Source of the DNA: an uncultured Bacteroidales bacterium
GTDB taxonomy: Bacteria; Bacteroidota; Bacteroidia; Bacteroidales; Bacteroidaceae
Length of the DNA: 64,000 bases
Assembly: GCA_902802815.1 (NCBI GenBank)
Contig: CADCNQ010000025.1
Coordinates: 1-64,000, forward strand
Direction: 5' to 3'
Shown here piece after piece: positions 25,572 through 35,700 of this stretch. A program made the position numbers and the translations under genes. Under the pieces are notes generated by a model, which did not search any database, was not told where the DNA came from, and was given only the letters and a program-made list of their open reading frames with translations. Every line of letters starts with the position of its first letter. The first letter of the stretch is position 1.

Positions 25572-26146
25572 GGGCGGAGCACTTTGAATTCACCGTCGGC
25601 CTTGAGACGCACTATCTGGGAGGGACGCGAGGGATGCGTGTCGTTCTGACGGGAACGCATCACATAGTCGACACCCTGAACGATTGCGGGGGCTATCTCG
25701 CTGAAAATGGCAGGAGAAGGCTCTCCGCTGATATTGGCCGACGTGGAGACAACGGCCTTCTGGAAACGGTAGCACAGTTCGTGCGAGATGCTCTCACGGG
25801 TGACACGGAGCCCCACACTGCCGTCCTCGGCCACGAGGGAAGGAGCCAGATTGACGGCACCGTCGAGAATGAGTGTGAGAGGACGCTCGGCATACTCGAT
25901 GAGGTCCCACGCCACGTCGGGAATACCGCGGGCATAGCACTGCAGACGGTCGGGGGAATCCACGAGGCAGAGCATCGCCTTGGAATCGGCACGCTGCTTG
26001 AGGGCAAAGACACGACGCACGGCATCCTCGTTGGTGGCATCACAACCGATGCCCCAGACGGTGTCAGTGGGATAAAGAATCAGACCGCCCTTGCGAAGCG
26101 TCTCCACAGCACACCGTATATCTTCTGTTATCTCTTTCTGTGTCAT
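25568..26146 (-). CDS. tsaC: L-threonylcarbamoyladenylate synthase (Sua5/YrdC family)
   Basis: This enzyme makes threonylcarbamoyl-AMP for the t6A37 modification of ANN-decoding tRNAs. The 192-residue product has LILYPTDTVWGIGCDA and ALKQRADSKAMLCLV, with the KxR/S substrate-binding residues, and VVSTSANISGEPSP. It is the short YrdC-type form without the Sua5 C-terminal domain. It begins directly after prfC, so translation factors and tRNA modification share the operon. Confidence 0.94.
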   Translation of the reverse strand: MTQKEITEDIRCAVETLRKGGLILYPTDTVWGIGCDATNEDAVRRVFALKQRADSKAMLCLVDSPDRLQCYARGIPDVAWDLIEYAERPLTLILDGAVNLAPSLVAEDGSVGLRVTRESISHELCYRFQKAVVSTSANISGEPSPAIFSEIAPAIVQGVDYVMRSRQNDTHPSRPSQIVRLKADGEFKVLRP

Positions 26147-27739
26147 TCAGAATTCGCTTGTGAAATGGAAATGTATGTGAGGGAAATCCTGCTGCGCCAT
26201 AGTGAGCACATAACCGGAATCGGCAAGGAACACATCGCGCCCCTCGCGGTCGAGAGCCATATACTGATACTTGCGCTTCTTGAAATTCTCGTATTCGGCC
26301 TCGTGACCGGGTTCACACTCTATCCAACATGCCTTGTGAAGCGAGAGAGGCTCCCAACGGCACTTGGCATTGTACTCGTTCTCAAGGCGATACTGTATCA
26401 CCTCGAACTGCAGCTGACCCACCGTGCCGATAATCTTGCGATTGTTGAACTGGTTGACAAAGAGCTGCGCAACACCCTCGTCCATGAGCTGGGCAATACC
26501 CTTCTCCAGCTGCTTGGTCTTCATGGGGTCGGCATTCTCGATGTACTTGAACAGTTCGGGCGAAAACGACGGAAGCCCGCGGAAATGTATCTTTTCACCT
26601 TCGGTGAGCGTGTCGCCTATCTTGAAGGTGCCATTGTCGGGCAGACCGACGATATCGCCCGCCCAGGCCTCATCAATGGTGGACTTGCGCTGCGCCATGA
26701 ACTGCGTGGGCGAAGAGAAACGGAGCGTCTTGCCCTGACGCACATGAAGATAGGGAGCATTGCGCTGGAAACATCCGGAGCACACCTTGCAGAAGGCGAT
26801 GCAGGAACGATGGTTGGGGTCGATATTGGCCGTTATCTTGAAGATGAAGCCCGAGAACTTGTCCTCCTCGGGGGAAACGAGGCGCTCCTCAGCCTGTGTG
26901 GGACGCGGCGAGGGAGCAATCTCGACGAAGCAGTCGAGAAGCTCCTGCACACCGAAATTGTTGAGTGCGCTGCCGAAGAAGACGGGCGCCGTGTCGGCCT
27001 GCAGATAGAGATTGTCGGCACCCTTCGCCACCTCGTCGATGGCCGGATACACACCCTCTATCATCTCGAGATCGTCACGCAAACGGCGGGCATCCTCCTC
27101 CCCCACCATCTCGTCGAGCTGGGAGGACGTCACATCCACCTCGATACGCTCCTGCAGACGCTGCTTGTCCGCCTGAAAGAGATTGAGGCGCTGCTCGTAG
27201 ATATTGTAGACACCCTTGAAACGCTGGCCCTGATTGATAGGCCACGAGAAGGGACGCACCTTGATACGAAGCTCCTGTTCGAGTTCGTCGAGAAGGTCGA
27301 AGGGGTCCTTGCCCTCACGGTCCATCTTATTGATGAAGATGATGACGGGAGTCTTGCGCATACGGCAGACTTCCATGAGTTTGCGCGTCTGAGCCTCCAC
27401 ACCCTTGGCACCGTCCACAACAATGATACATGAGTCGACGGCAGTAAGCGTGCGGAAGGTGTCCTCCGCAAAGTCCTGGTGACCGGGAGTGTCAAGGATG
27501 TTGACCTTGTAGTCCTGGTAGTCAAACTCCATCACGCTGGTGGTGACAGAGATGCCGCGCTGCTTCTCTATCTCCATCCAGTCGGATGTGGCGGTCTTCT
27601 TAATCTTATTGCTCTTGACGGCACCGGCCACCTGTATCTGACCGCCGAAGAGCAGGAGTTTCTCGGTGAGAGTAGTCTTACCGGCATCCGGGTGAGAGAT
27701 AATGGCAAATGTGCGTCTGCGTTCTATTTCAGGATTCAT
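26147..27739 (-). CDS. prfC: Peptide chain release factor 3
   Basis: RF3 is the GTPase that recycles RF1/RF2 from the ribosome. The 530-residue product has the GTPase motifs [15 protein letters not shown] (P-loop), [12 protein letters not shown] and INKMDREG, the RF3-specific [11 protein letters not shown] near the N-terminus, and a C-terminal domain ending ...[16 protein letters not shown]. It overlaps the end of DUF4924 by 11 bases. Confidence 0.97.
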   Translation of the reverse strand: MNPEIERRRTFAIISHPDAGKTTLTEKLLLFGGQIQVAGAVKSNKIKKTATSDWMEIEKQRGISVTTSVMEFDYQDYKVNILDTPGHQDFAEDTFRTLTAVDSCIIVVDGAKGVEAQTRKLMEVCRMRKTPVIIFINKMDREGKDPFDLLDELEQELRIKVRPFSWPINQGQRFKGVYNIYEQRLNLFQADKQRLQERIEVDVTSSQLDEMVGEEDARRLRDDLEMIEGVYPAIDEVAKGADNLYLQADTAPVFFGSALNNFGVQELLDCFVEIAPSPRPTQAEERLVSPEEDKFSGFIFKITANIDPNHRSCIAFCKVCSGCFQRNAPYLHVRQGKTLRFSSPTQFMAQRKSTIDEAWAGDIVGLPDNGTFKIGDTLTEGEKIHFRGLPSFSPELFKYIENADPMKTKQLEKGIAQLMDEGVAQLFVNQFNNRKIIGTVGQLQFEVIQYRLENEYNAKCRWEPLSLHKACWIECEPGHEAEYENFKKRKYQYMALDREGRDVFLADSGYVLTMAQQDFPHIHFHFTSEF

Positions 27740-28247
27740 AGTTTTCTGCTAAAAGTTCCAACATACGGGTGACGGGAGCAAGAGCCGCCGACGTCTCCGG
27801 AGAGACGGGTTTGCCCTGCATCTTCAGTAGTGTGATGCCATAGACGGCATCGAGGGCATTGGCCACATCGCCCACCTCTTCGTCCATACCTTTGGAGCGC
27901 AGCTCGCCCAGCACGGGGAGCGCAGCACCGTAGGCAGCCTGGTAGAAAGGTTTCTGAGGGTCGTCGAGAAGAGACTGATGGGCAGCCTCGAGATCAGAGA
28001 TGATATTGGTGAGCGCCTGAACGTGTCCCGTCTTCTGACACATCTCCATCTGCATCATATCGATGAGACCATCGTACCACTCCTTTGCCTGGGCCAACTG
28101 CTCGTCGTCGTAGTCGAAGCGCGAGAGATACTCGCTCTCCAGACGGTCGGCATCAAGGTCGTAGGCACGGATGGTGTCTTCCACCTGCATCATATAAAGG
28201 ACATAGGCCACAATATTGCGAGCCTTAAGTTTCTGTGCAATAAACAT
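27729..28247 (-). CDS. DUF4924 family protein
   Basis: The 172-residue cytoplasmic protein begins [19 protein letters not shown], followed by [12 protein letters not shown], the signature of Bacteroidetes family DUF4924. It is almost wholly helical and acidic, with no transmembrane segment or catalytic motif. The family has no assigned function. It starts immediately after the lysE stop codon and overlaps prfC, a tight arrangement that hints at coordinated expression. Confidence 0.9.
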   Translation of the reverse strand: MFIAQKLKARNIVAYVLYMMQVEDTIRAYDLDADRLESEYLSRFDYDDEQLAQAKEWYDGLIDMMQMEMCQKTGHVQALTNIISDLEAAHQSLLDDPQKPFYQAAYGAALPVLGELRSKGMDEEVGDVANALDAVYGITLLKMQGKPVSPETSAALAPVTRMLELLAENYES

Positions 28248-28895
28248 TTACAATACTGTTGTGAATACGGCCACAAGTGACGCAATCACAACGATGAGAC
28301 CCAGAACGCGATTGAAGAAGCGTATGGTACGCACATGGAAATGAGCCCTCGCCTTGTCGACGATAGCCGTGAGTGCAAACCACCAGAGAAGTGCCCCGCC
28401 GAGGATGCTGGCATAGCCCAAAGCCTGCGACCAGTAGTGCTCGGGCACCACAAAGTCCAGACGGGCCATCATGGCCATGAAAAGAAATATAATCAAAGGA
28501 TTGGAGAGAGTGAGGAGGAAACCCGTGCCGGCATTATGGAAAAGAGTGCCCCGGCCGTTGGCGCCGCTGGGACGCATTTCCTTGGTCGGATCGGACATCA
28601 TGCAGAATATACCGAAACAGAACAGCATGAGACCTCCGATAACCTTGAGCCAATAGAGATTGGAAGGCTTTTCTATCAAATCAAGCACCATTGCCATACC
28701 CACACCGGTGATGATGGCATAGATAAGATCGGAAATCGCTGCTCCCACTCCTGTGACGAAACCATACCAGCGACCTTTCTTGAGCGTGCGCTGCACAATG
28801 AGCACCCCTACGGGGCCCATCGGCGCACTGGCGATGGCACCCACAAAAATGCCCTTCACCACAAGTTCAAGCGTATCGACCGGCTGTATCCACAT
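28248..28895 (-). CDS. LysE family translocator
   Basis: LysE-type transporters export amino acids or related small molecules. The ATG at 28895 gives 215 residues (MWIQPVDTLELVVKG...); an upstream ATG at 28937 would start before the promoter element at 28908-28915. The family motif GAIASAPMGPVGVLIVQRTL lies in the first helix, and six hydrophobic segments follow. The substrate cannot be told from sequence. Confidence 0.9.
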   Translation of the reverse strand: MWIQPVDTLELVVKGIFVGAIASAPMGPVGVLIVQRTLKKGRWYGFVTGVGAAISDLIYAIITGVGMAMVLDLIEKPSNLYWLKVIGGLMLFCFGIFCMMSDPTKEMRPSGANGRGTLFHNAGTGFLLTLSNPLIIFLFMAMMARLDFVVPEHYWSQALGYASILGGALLWWFALTAIVDKARAHFHVRTIRFFNRVLGLIVVIASLVAVFTTVL

Positions 28896-28907
28896 ATAAA
28901 ACGTCCG

Positions 28908-28915
28908 CAAATGTA
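28908..28915 (-). promoter_or_regulatory. -7 element of the lysE-clcA operon
   Basis: TACATTTG on the minus strand fits TAnnTTTG. Transcription would begin only about five bases before the chosen lysE start at 28895, giving an almost leaderless mRNA. No -33 motif was assigned. Confidence 0.5.
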
Positions 28916-28997
28916 CGCATTTTTTTTGCACCGACAAGGAGCAAGGAAGGTATTTTTTATTTTTTTTTACATTTTTTTAAAATCTGTAGCATTTATA

Positions 28998-29029
28998 TTT
29001 GCCAAGCCGCAATATTATTCGTATCTTTG
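28998..29029 (+). promoter_or_regulatory. Promoter of the glucokinase gene
   Basis: TATCTTTG (29022-29029) is a -7 element with TTTG (28998-29001) twenty bases upstream. The start codon is 26 bases downstream. A second -7-like octamer, TATATTTG, overlaps the upstream element at 28994-29001. Confidence 0.65.
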
Positions 29030-29055
29030 TCGCGAAAATGTGCTAATAAAAAGAT

Positions 29056-30006
29056 ATGGAAAAGAAACCATTCGTAATTGGCTTGGATTTGGGAGGGACA
29101 AACTCCGCTTTCGGCATCGTGGACTGCGATGCCAATATTGTGGAGAGAGTGACGGTGCCGACAACCGGGCACGGCACAGCGGAACAATACGTAAAAGACT
29201 GTGTGGCAGAGGTGATGCCCGTGATTGAGCGCATCGGAGGTATCTCGCAGATTCACGGAATGGGTGTCGGTGCTCCCAACGCAAACTACTACACAGGCGA
29301 AATCATGCAGGCACCCAACCTGCCATGGAAGGGTTGCGTACCCCTGGCAAAGCTTTTCGGCGACGCTCTGGGAGTGCCCGTGGTGATAACCAACGATGCC
29401 AATGCTGCCGCAATGGGAGAAATGGCTTATGGTGCAACGAAGGGCATGAAGAACTTCATCGAGATTACACTGGGCACAGGTGTGGGCAGCGGCATCGTGG
29501 TGAACGGACAGATGGTTTACGGCTGCGACGGTTTTGCCGGCGAACTGGGTCACACCATCATCGTGCCGGGCGGCAGGGAATGCGGCTGCGGACGCAAAGG
29601 ATGTCTGGAAGCCTACTGCTCGGGCCCCGGCATGGCGCGCACAGCACTTGAACTGATGGCTGAGAGACGCGAAAAAAGCGTCCTGAGAAACATCGTCCCC
29701 TCGAAAATAATGAGCAAGGACGTGAGCGTTGCCGCCAACAACGGCGACGCACTCGCAACGGAAGTGCTGAAGATTACCGGGCGACGCCTGGGCGAGGCTT
29801 GCGCCAACTTCATGAATTTCTGCTCGATGGAAGCATTCGTCTTCTTCGGAGGACCCGTGAAAGCCGGCGAACCGCTCATGAAGCACGTGAGAGAGGCATT
29901 TGAGGAAAACGTGCTCCCTATATACAGGGGAAAAGCACAAATCTTATTGTCAAACCTGAAAGACAGCGACGCGGCGATACTCGGAGCCAGCGCACTGGCT
30001 TTGTAA
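29056..30006 (+). CDS. glk: ROK family glucokinase
   Basis: The 316-residue product phosphorylates a hexose, probably glucose, using ATP. It has the N-terminal phosphate-binding VIGLDLGGTNSAFGIV, the sugar-binding region VVITNDANAAAMGE (catalytic Asp in NDAN), GTGVGSGIVVNG, and the ROK zinc motif CGCGRKGCLEAYCSG. Length fits a bacterial ROK kinase. It stands in front of a lipoprotein/barrel pair with a 36-bp gap. Confidence 0.93.
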   Translation: MEKKPFVIGLDLGGTNSAFGIVDCDANIVERVTVPTTGHGTAEQYVKDCVAEVMPVIERIGGISQIHGMGVGAPNANYYTGEIMQAPNLPWKGCVPLAKLFGDALGVPVVITNDANAAAMGEMAYGATKGMKNFIEITLGTGVGSGIVVNGQMVYGCDGFAGELGHTIIVPGGRECGCGRKGCLEAYCSGPGMARTALELMAERREKSVLRNIVPSKIMSKDVSVAANNGDALATEVLKITGRRLGEACANFMNFCSMEAFVFFGGPVKAGEPLMKHVREAFEENVLPIYRGKAQILLSNLKDSDAAILGASALAL

Positions 30007-30042
30007 ACGAAAAATATCAATACCCCTTAATATCATAAAGCT

Positions 30043-31263
30043 ATGAAGAAAAACATTTATGTGCTGGGGCTTTTGGCCCTGACCGTTGTCACCTCATGCA
30101 AAGACAACTCGTATGACTGGGACAACCGAGACATGACACTCGAGTTTAGCAAGCAAATTGTATGGCTACCGGACGGCAGTACAGACGATGCAAAACTGGA
30201 GAACCTCTTCAGTATCGACCCCGGTCAGAACCTGAAGTACATCGTCGACCCCGAAACAGGACGGGAAAACATGTATTGCTATGAGGGTGAGGGCGACCAC
30301 CAAACCTCTGTCGAGGTGCCCGTTGCATCCGACTGGACACACGACATCAACATCGGTTCCACATCAACTACTGTAGAATTAAGCGACCTCCCCGATTTCC
30401 TCAGAAACCCGGGTACGTGCTTTGATATCAAGAATCCCATTGTCCTGCTCAAGATAGAGAAGACTGCCGGCGTGGATTTCAAGACACGTCTGAGAATGGT
30501 GTGCGTAAAGGATGGTCAGGACGGTAAGATCGCCGAAACCAATGACAACGGCGAACTCACACTGGAAGGCGACTGCTCCGGATTGAAGTCAAAGAAGTTC
30601 TATATCGCAGCAGAGAGCGTGTCCGACGACTATCTGCCCGCAGAGTATAAAGGAGCCAAATGGGTGAAACTCAGAGGCGCCGCTCTCGGCACATACCACA
30701 GCATCCAGGAACTGGTAAAGGAGCTGCCTGATGAATTCAGAATTGAGCTCATCGATTATCAGGGTAAGACAGTTGCCCCTGCAAGCAGTGATATAAGCAT
30801 TGAGTACATCTTCTACGCCCCCATGCGTCCGGATGTAAACTTCTCCCTGAACGACAACGACATTGCCGACGGTATCAACAGCGACATCAAGGACGTACTG
30901 TTTGACGAGTTCGTCGTGAACACCGACATAACAGGTGACGTACCCCTGGTTGTACGTCTGGAGCCCAAGGCTGTGAATGAGAACGGAGTGGTGATGGACG
31001 ATATCGAGGTTGTGATAAATGACAAGAACTACGTGGAAGTACACGGCGACATGACCACAAACATCACGTTCACAGTGCGTGCCAAGGACGGAGGCAATAT
31101 GAGCAGATACACTAAGAGAGACTTCAACTACTTCGACGGTATTTACTTCGACTTCACTGCGAAGAATCCCACAACACCCGGAGAGAAAATCTTCTCCGAC
31201 ATGATGGTGAAGCTCATCAACATGAGGATGGGTGTGAAGGGAATCGGATATGATGCCAACTAA
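30043..31263 (+). CDS. Lipoprotein of unknown function, paired with a DUF5723 protein
   Basis: The 406-residue protein has a lipoprotein signal (LALTVVTSCKDN; Cys20) and then beta-rich sequence. Blocks include DLPDFLRNPGTCFDIKNPIV near residue 120 and AKDGGNMSRYTKRDFNYFDG near the C-terminus. No catalytic motif is apparent and I do not recognise a named family. The 52-bp gap to the DUF5723 barrel gene and matching orientation suggest a surface lipoprotein acting with that barrel. Confidence 0.8.
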   Translation: MKKNIYVLGLLALTVVTSCKDNSYDWDNRDMTLEFSKQIVWLPDGSTDDAKLENLFSIDPGQNLKYIVDPETGRENMYCYEGEGDHQTSVEVPVASDWTHDINIGSTSTTVELSDLPDFLRNPGTCFDIKNPIVLLKIEKTAGVDFKTRLRMVCVKDGQDGKIAETNDNGELTLEGDCSGLKSKKFYIAAESVSDDYLPAEYKGAKWVKLRGAALGTYHSIQELVKELPDEFRIELIDYQGKTVAPASSDISIEYIFYAPMRPDVNFSLNDNDIADGINSDIKDVLFDEFVVNTDITGDVPLVVRLEPKAVNENGVVMDDIEVVINDKNYVEVHGDMTTNITFTVRAKDGGNMSRYTKRDFNYFDGIYFDFTAKNPTTPGEKIFSDMMVKLINMRMGVKGIGYDAN

Positions 31264-31315
31264 ATAACGCGAACGAGATATTTAACACAGAAAAACACTA
31301 AAAAGAATATCAGTC

Positions 31316-32734
31316 ATGAAGACTTTCAAATATATCCTCGGTGCAATCTGCATCAGTGTCGCCAGTAGCGCTATGGCACAAAATCTGAACAGCGCGTATT
31401 TCATGGACGGATACACATACGGCTATGAGCTCAATCCCGCCAAAGACTATGAGAGAAAGGGATTCGTATCAATGCCTATCCTGGCTAATATAAACGCATC
31501 GCTCGCCGGTGGTCTCGACTACACGGACATCTTCTACAAGCTGCCCAACGGCAAACTTGCCACATTCATGCATCCCCAGGTCAGCGCTGACGAAGCCCTG
31601 AAGAACTTCTCTTCACGCGAGAAACTCGCTGTGGACCTGCGTATCGACATTATCAACTTCGGTTTCCACGCATGGAACGGCTACAACTTCTTCAACCTGA
31701 GTATGCGTTCCAACACAGGTTTCAGTGCACCATACGAGCTCTTCGAGATGGCGAAGACACTTAGCAACAAAAACTATGACATAGGTAAGGTGAGTGCACA
31801 GACCACCACATGGATGGAAATCGGTTTCGGACACAGCCATCAGGTGACAGACGCCTGGAGAGTGGGTGGTACGATGAAAATCCTGTTGGGCGGTGCACGC
31901 ATGAACATGAAGGCCAACAACCTCAAGATGGAACTCGCCGGACCCGACAAGTGGATTATGACATCAGACGCAGAAATTGAAGCTGCAATGAAGGGATTCA
32001 CCTGGGGCCCGTACAACACGAAACCCTATGATAACGGTGAACCGCGCGAGCCAGGAATTATCGACCTCGGCAAGATTGATGTTACAAAGGGCGGCATCGG
32101 CGGTGTCGGTCTGGCATTCGATCTCGGTGTAGAATGGGATCTGGAAAAGAACGACCTCGTGAAGGGTCTTAAGGTGAGCGCCTCTCTGCTCGACTTCGGT
32201 TTCATCAGCTGGAGCGACATACATCAGGCCCACAGTGTGGAGAACAACTATGAATTCGACGGCTTTAACGATATCAAGGTAAAGGACGGTGACGGAGAGA
32301 GCATGAGCAGTCAGTTTGATGATTTCACCACCGGTGTATCAAAGCTCTACAACTTCCAGGACAGAGGCACCAAGAGCGGTGCACGCATGTTGGGAGCCAC
32401 ACTTAACATCGGTGCTAACTACAAGATGCCCTTCTACGACAAACTTGACGTAGGTTTCCTCACGACAACTCGTATTCAGGGAGCATACTCATGGAACGAC
32501 ACCAGGCTCTCTGCCAACATACATCCCGTGAAGTGGCTGGAAGGCGGCATCAACCTCGGTTTCGGTTCTCTGGGAGCCAGCTTCGGATGGATAATCAACA
32601 TCCACACCAAGGGCTTCAGTCTCTTCGCCGGTATGGACCGCGTCATGAGCAAGCTCTCCAAGCAGTACATTCCCACAAAGAGCTCTACAAACGTGAGCCT
32701 GGGTATCAGCTTCCCCTTCGGCAGCAGACAATAA
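31316..32734 (+). CDS. DUF5723 family outer-membrane protein
   Basis: The 472-residue product has a signal peptide ending SAMAQ, then LNSAYFMDGYTYGYELNPA, the typical start of DUF5723 proteins. Many amphipathic strands follow (VDLRIDIINFGFHAWNGYNF, LDVGFLTTTRIQGAYSW), and it ends TNVSLGISFPFGSRQ. The pattern indicates a large outer-membrane beta barrel of unknown role. It is likely co-transcribed with the upstream lipoprotein. Confidence 0.87.
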   Translation: MKTFKYILGAICISVASSAMAQNLNSAYFMDGYTYGYELNPAKDYERKGFVSMPILANINASLAGGLDYTDIFYKLPNGKLATFMHPQVSADEALKNFSSREKLAVDLRIDIINFGFHAWNGYNFFNLSMRSNTGFSAPYELFEMAKTLSNKNYDIGKVSAQTTTWMEIGFGHSHQVTDAWRVGGTMKILLGGARMNMKANNLKMELAGPDKWIMTSDAEIEAAMKGFTWGPYNTKPYDNGEPREPGIIDLGKIDVTKGGIGGVGLAFDLGVEWDLEKNDLVKGLKVSASLLDFGFISWSDIHQAHSVENNYEFDGFNDIKVKDGDGESMSSQFDDFTTGVSKLYNFQDRGTKSGARMLGATLNIGANYKMPFYDKLDVGFLTTTRIQGAYSWNDTRLSANIHPVKWLEGGINLGFGSLGASFGWIINIHTKGFSLFAGMDRVMSKLSKQYIPTKSSTNVSLGISFPFGSRQ

Positions 32735-32761
32735 AATATATTTAAGGTAATAAAGATATCT

Positions 32762-35700
32762 ATGATTACATTCTTCAAAACAAACGACGGAAACATCATC
32801 GCCACAGAAAGTGCTAAACAGCTCTCCAGGGAGGAGACAGAAAAACTCTCCTGGCTCTACGGAGAAGCAGAAGCACTCAAAGAGCAGCGGCTCGACGGAT
32901 ATTTTGTAGGTCCACGACGCGAAATGATAACCCCATGGAGCACCAACGCTGTGGAAATAACACAAAACATGGCGCTCAACGGCATCCGCCGCATTGAAGA
33001 ATACTGGCCGGTGGCAGACGAGAATGCAGATTACGATCCGATGCTGCAGCGTCTCTACAAGGCACTCGATCAGGATATCTTTACCGTGAACATTGAACCT
33101 GCTCCCATCCGCGAGATAACAAATCTTGAGGAATACAACGAGCAGGAAGGACTGGCACTTTCACCTGAGGAGATTGAATATCTCCATAAGGTGGAAGGCC
33201 AACTCGGAAGACCGCTGACAGACAGCGAAGTGTTCGGTTTTGCCCAGATAAACTCAGAGCACTGCCGACACAAAATCTTCGGAGGCACATTCATCATCGA
33301 CGGAGAGGAGAAGGAATCTTCCCTCTTCAAGATGATTAAACGTACGACAGAGGAAAATCCTCATCATATCATCTCTGCATACAAGGACAACGTGGCATTT
33401 GCCGAAGGTCCCATAGTGGAGCAGTTCGCACCGGAAAACCACGCCACGAGCGACTGGTTCCGCGTGAAACCTATAGAGAGCGTCATCTCCATCAAAGCAG
33501 AGACACACAACTTCCCCACTACCGTAGAACCCTTCAACGGAGCATCTACAGGTACCGGTGGAGAGATACGCGACCGTATGGGAGGCGGTGTCGGTTCGTG
33601 GCCGATTGCCGGTACGGCTGTGTATATGACAAGCTATCCACGCACAAAGGAGGATCGCGAATGGGAGCGTCTTCTGCCCGTGCGCGAATGGCTCTACCAA
33701 ACTCCCAGACAGATTCTCACAAAAGCTTCCAACGGAGCATCCGATTTTGGTAATAAGTTCGGCCAGCCGCTCATCTGCGGCAGCGTGCTGACATTCGAGC
33801 ACCAGGAGCCCAACGAACCGCTCTACGCATACGACAAGGTTATTATGCTGGCAGGCGGTGTAGGATACGGCACAAAACGCGACTGCCTCAAAGGCAAGCC
33901 GCAGGCCGGAAACAAAGTCGTGGTTGTGGGAGGTGACAACTACCGCATCGGACTGGGCGGAGGCAGTGTGAGCAGCGTGGAAACCGGACGCTACTCATCA
34001 GGCATTGAACTGAATGCCGTGCAACGAGCAAACCCGGAGATGCAGAAGCGTGCAAACAACCTCGTGCGCGCGCTATGTGAAGAAGAGGTAAATCCCGTGG
34101 TATCAATTCACGACCACGGAAGTGCAGGACATGTGAACTGTCTTTCAGAACTCGTGGAAGAGTGCGGCGGCCTTATCGATATGTCGAAACTGCCTATCGG
34201 CGACCCCACCCTCTCAGCCAAAGAGATTATCGCAAACGAAAGTCAGGAGCGCATGGGACTGCTCATTGACGAGAAACATATTGACCATGTGCGTCAAATC
34301 GCCGAGCGCGAACGTGCCCCGCTATATATCGTGGGCGAAACAACGGGTGACGCACACTTTGCATTCCAGCAGGCAGACGGACGCCGTCCCTTCGACTTGG
34401 AAGTGAGCCAGATGTTCGGTCACTCGCCCAAGACGGTGATGGTGGACAAGACGGTGGAGCACCACTATGAAAATGCCACATACGATGCGAAGAAACTAAA
34501 TACATATTTGGAAGACGTGCTCCGTCTGGAAGCCGTAGCTTGTAAGGACTGGCTGACAAACAAAGTGGACAGAAGCGTAACCGGAAAGGTGGCACGCCAA
34601 CAGTGTCAGGGAGATTTGCAGTTGCCTTTGTCAGACTGCGGTGTGGTGGCACTCGACTATCAGTTCCACAAAGGTATCGCAACAGCATTGGGACACGCAC
34701 CGCAAGCTGCACTTGCAGATCCCGCAAAAGGTAGTGTACTGGCTGTTGCCGAATCATTGACAAATATCCTGTGGGCTCCTCTGGAAGAAGGACTCGACAC
34801 AGTATCGCTGTCTGCCAACTGGATGTGGCCGTGCCGTGCTCAGGAAGGAGAGGATGCCCGTCTGTATACAGCAGTAAAAGCTCTTTCGGATTTCTGCTGC
34901 GCATTGGAAATCAATGTGCCTACCGGAAAGGACTCCCTGTCAATGACACAGAAATATCCCTCAGGCGAAAAAGTCATCTCCCCGGGCACAGTCATAGTGA
35001 CAAGCGGCGGACAAGTGAGTGACGTACGCAAAGTTGTAAGCCCTGTAATGCAAAAAGACATGGCATCCGGATTCTACCACATCGACTTCTCGTTTGATAA
35101 GTTGCGTCTGGGCGGCAGTGCATTCGCGCAGAGTCTGGGCAAGGTGGGCGATGATGTTCCGACCGTGAGAGATCCTGAATACTTCAGAGATGCCTTCAAC
35201 ACTGTGCAGGAACTCATTAAGAAGGGACTCATCATGGCTGGTCATGATATCTCCGCAGGCGGATTGATAACATGTCTTCTGGAAATGTGTTTCGCAAACA
35301 CCACGAATGGTATTGCCGTAGAACTCGACAAAATAAAGGAAGAGGATGTCGTGAAGATACTGTTTGCCGAGAATCCCGGTATTGTTATCCAGGTGGCAGA
35401 TGCTAACCGCACGGAAGTGAAGAAAGTACTCGAAGATGCCGGTGTGGGTTATGTATATATAGGTAAGCCCTCTGACGAGCGCAGCGTATGTGTAAGGAAA
35501 GGCAGCGAAACGTTCACCTTCGACATCGACTCTATGCGCGATGTGTGGTATGAGAGCAGTTATCTCATGGACACATACCAAAGCAAAAACGGAAAGGCCA
35601 AAGAGCGTTTCGAGAACTACAAGAAGCAACCTCTCATGTGGCAGATGCCAAAGAATTTCACAGGCAAATATTCACAATACGGCATACAACAGGAGAATAA

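Noticed and set aside
23739..27433. Very long plus-strand ORFs (over 600 codons) opposite clcA, tsaC and prfC
   Set aside because: They are antisense shadows of well-recognised genes, with His/Glu/Thr-rich low-complexity translations and no family motifs.
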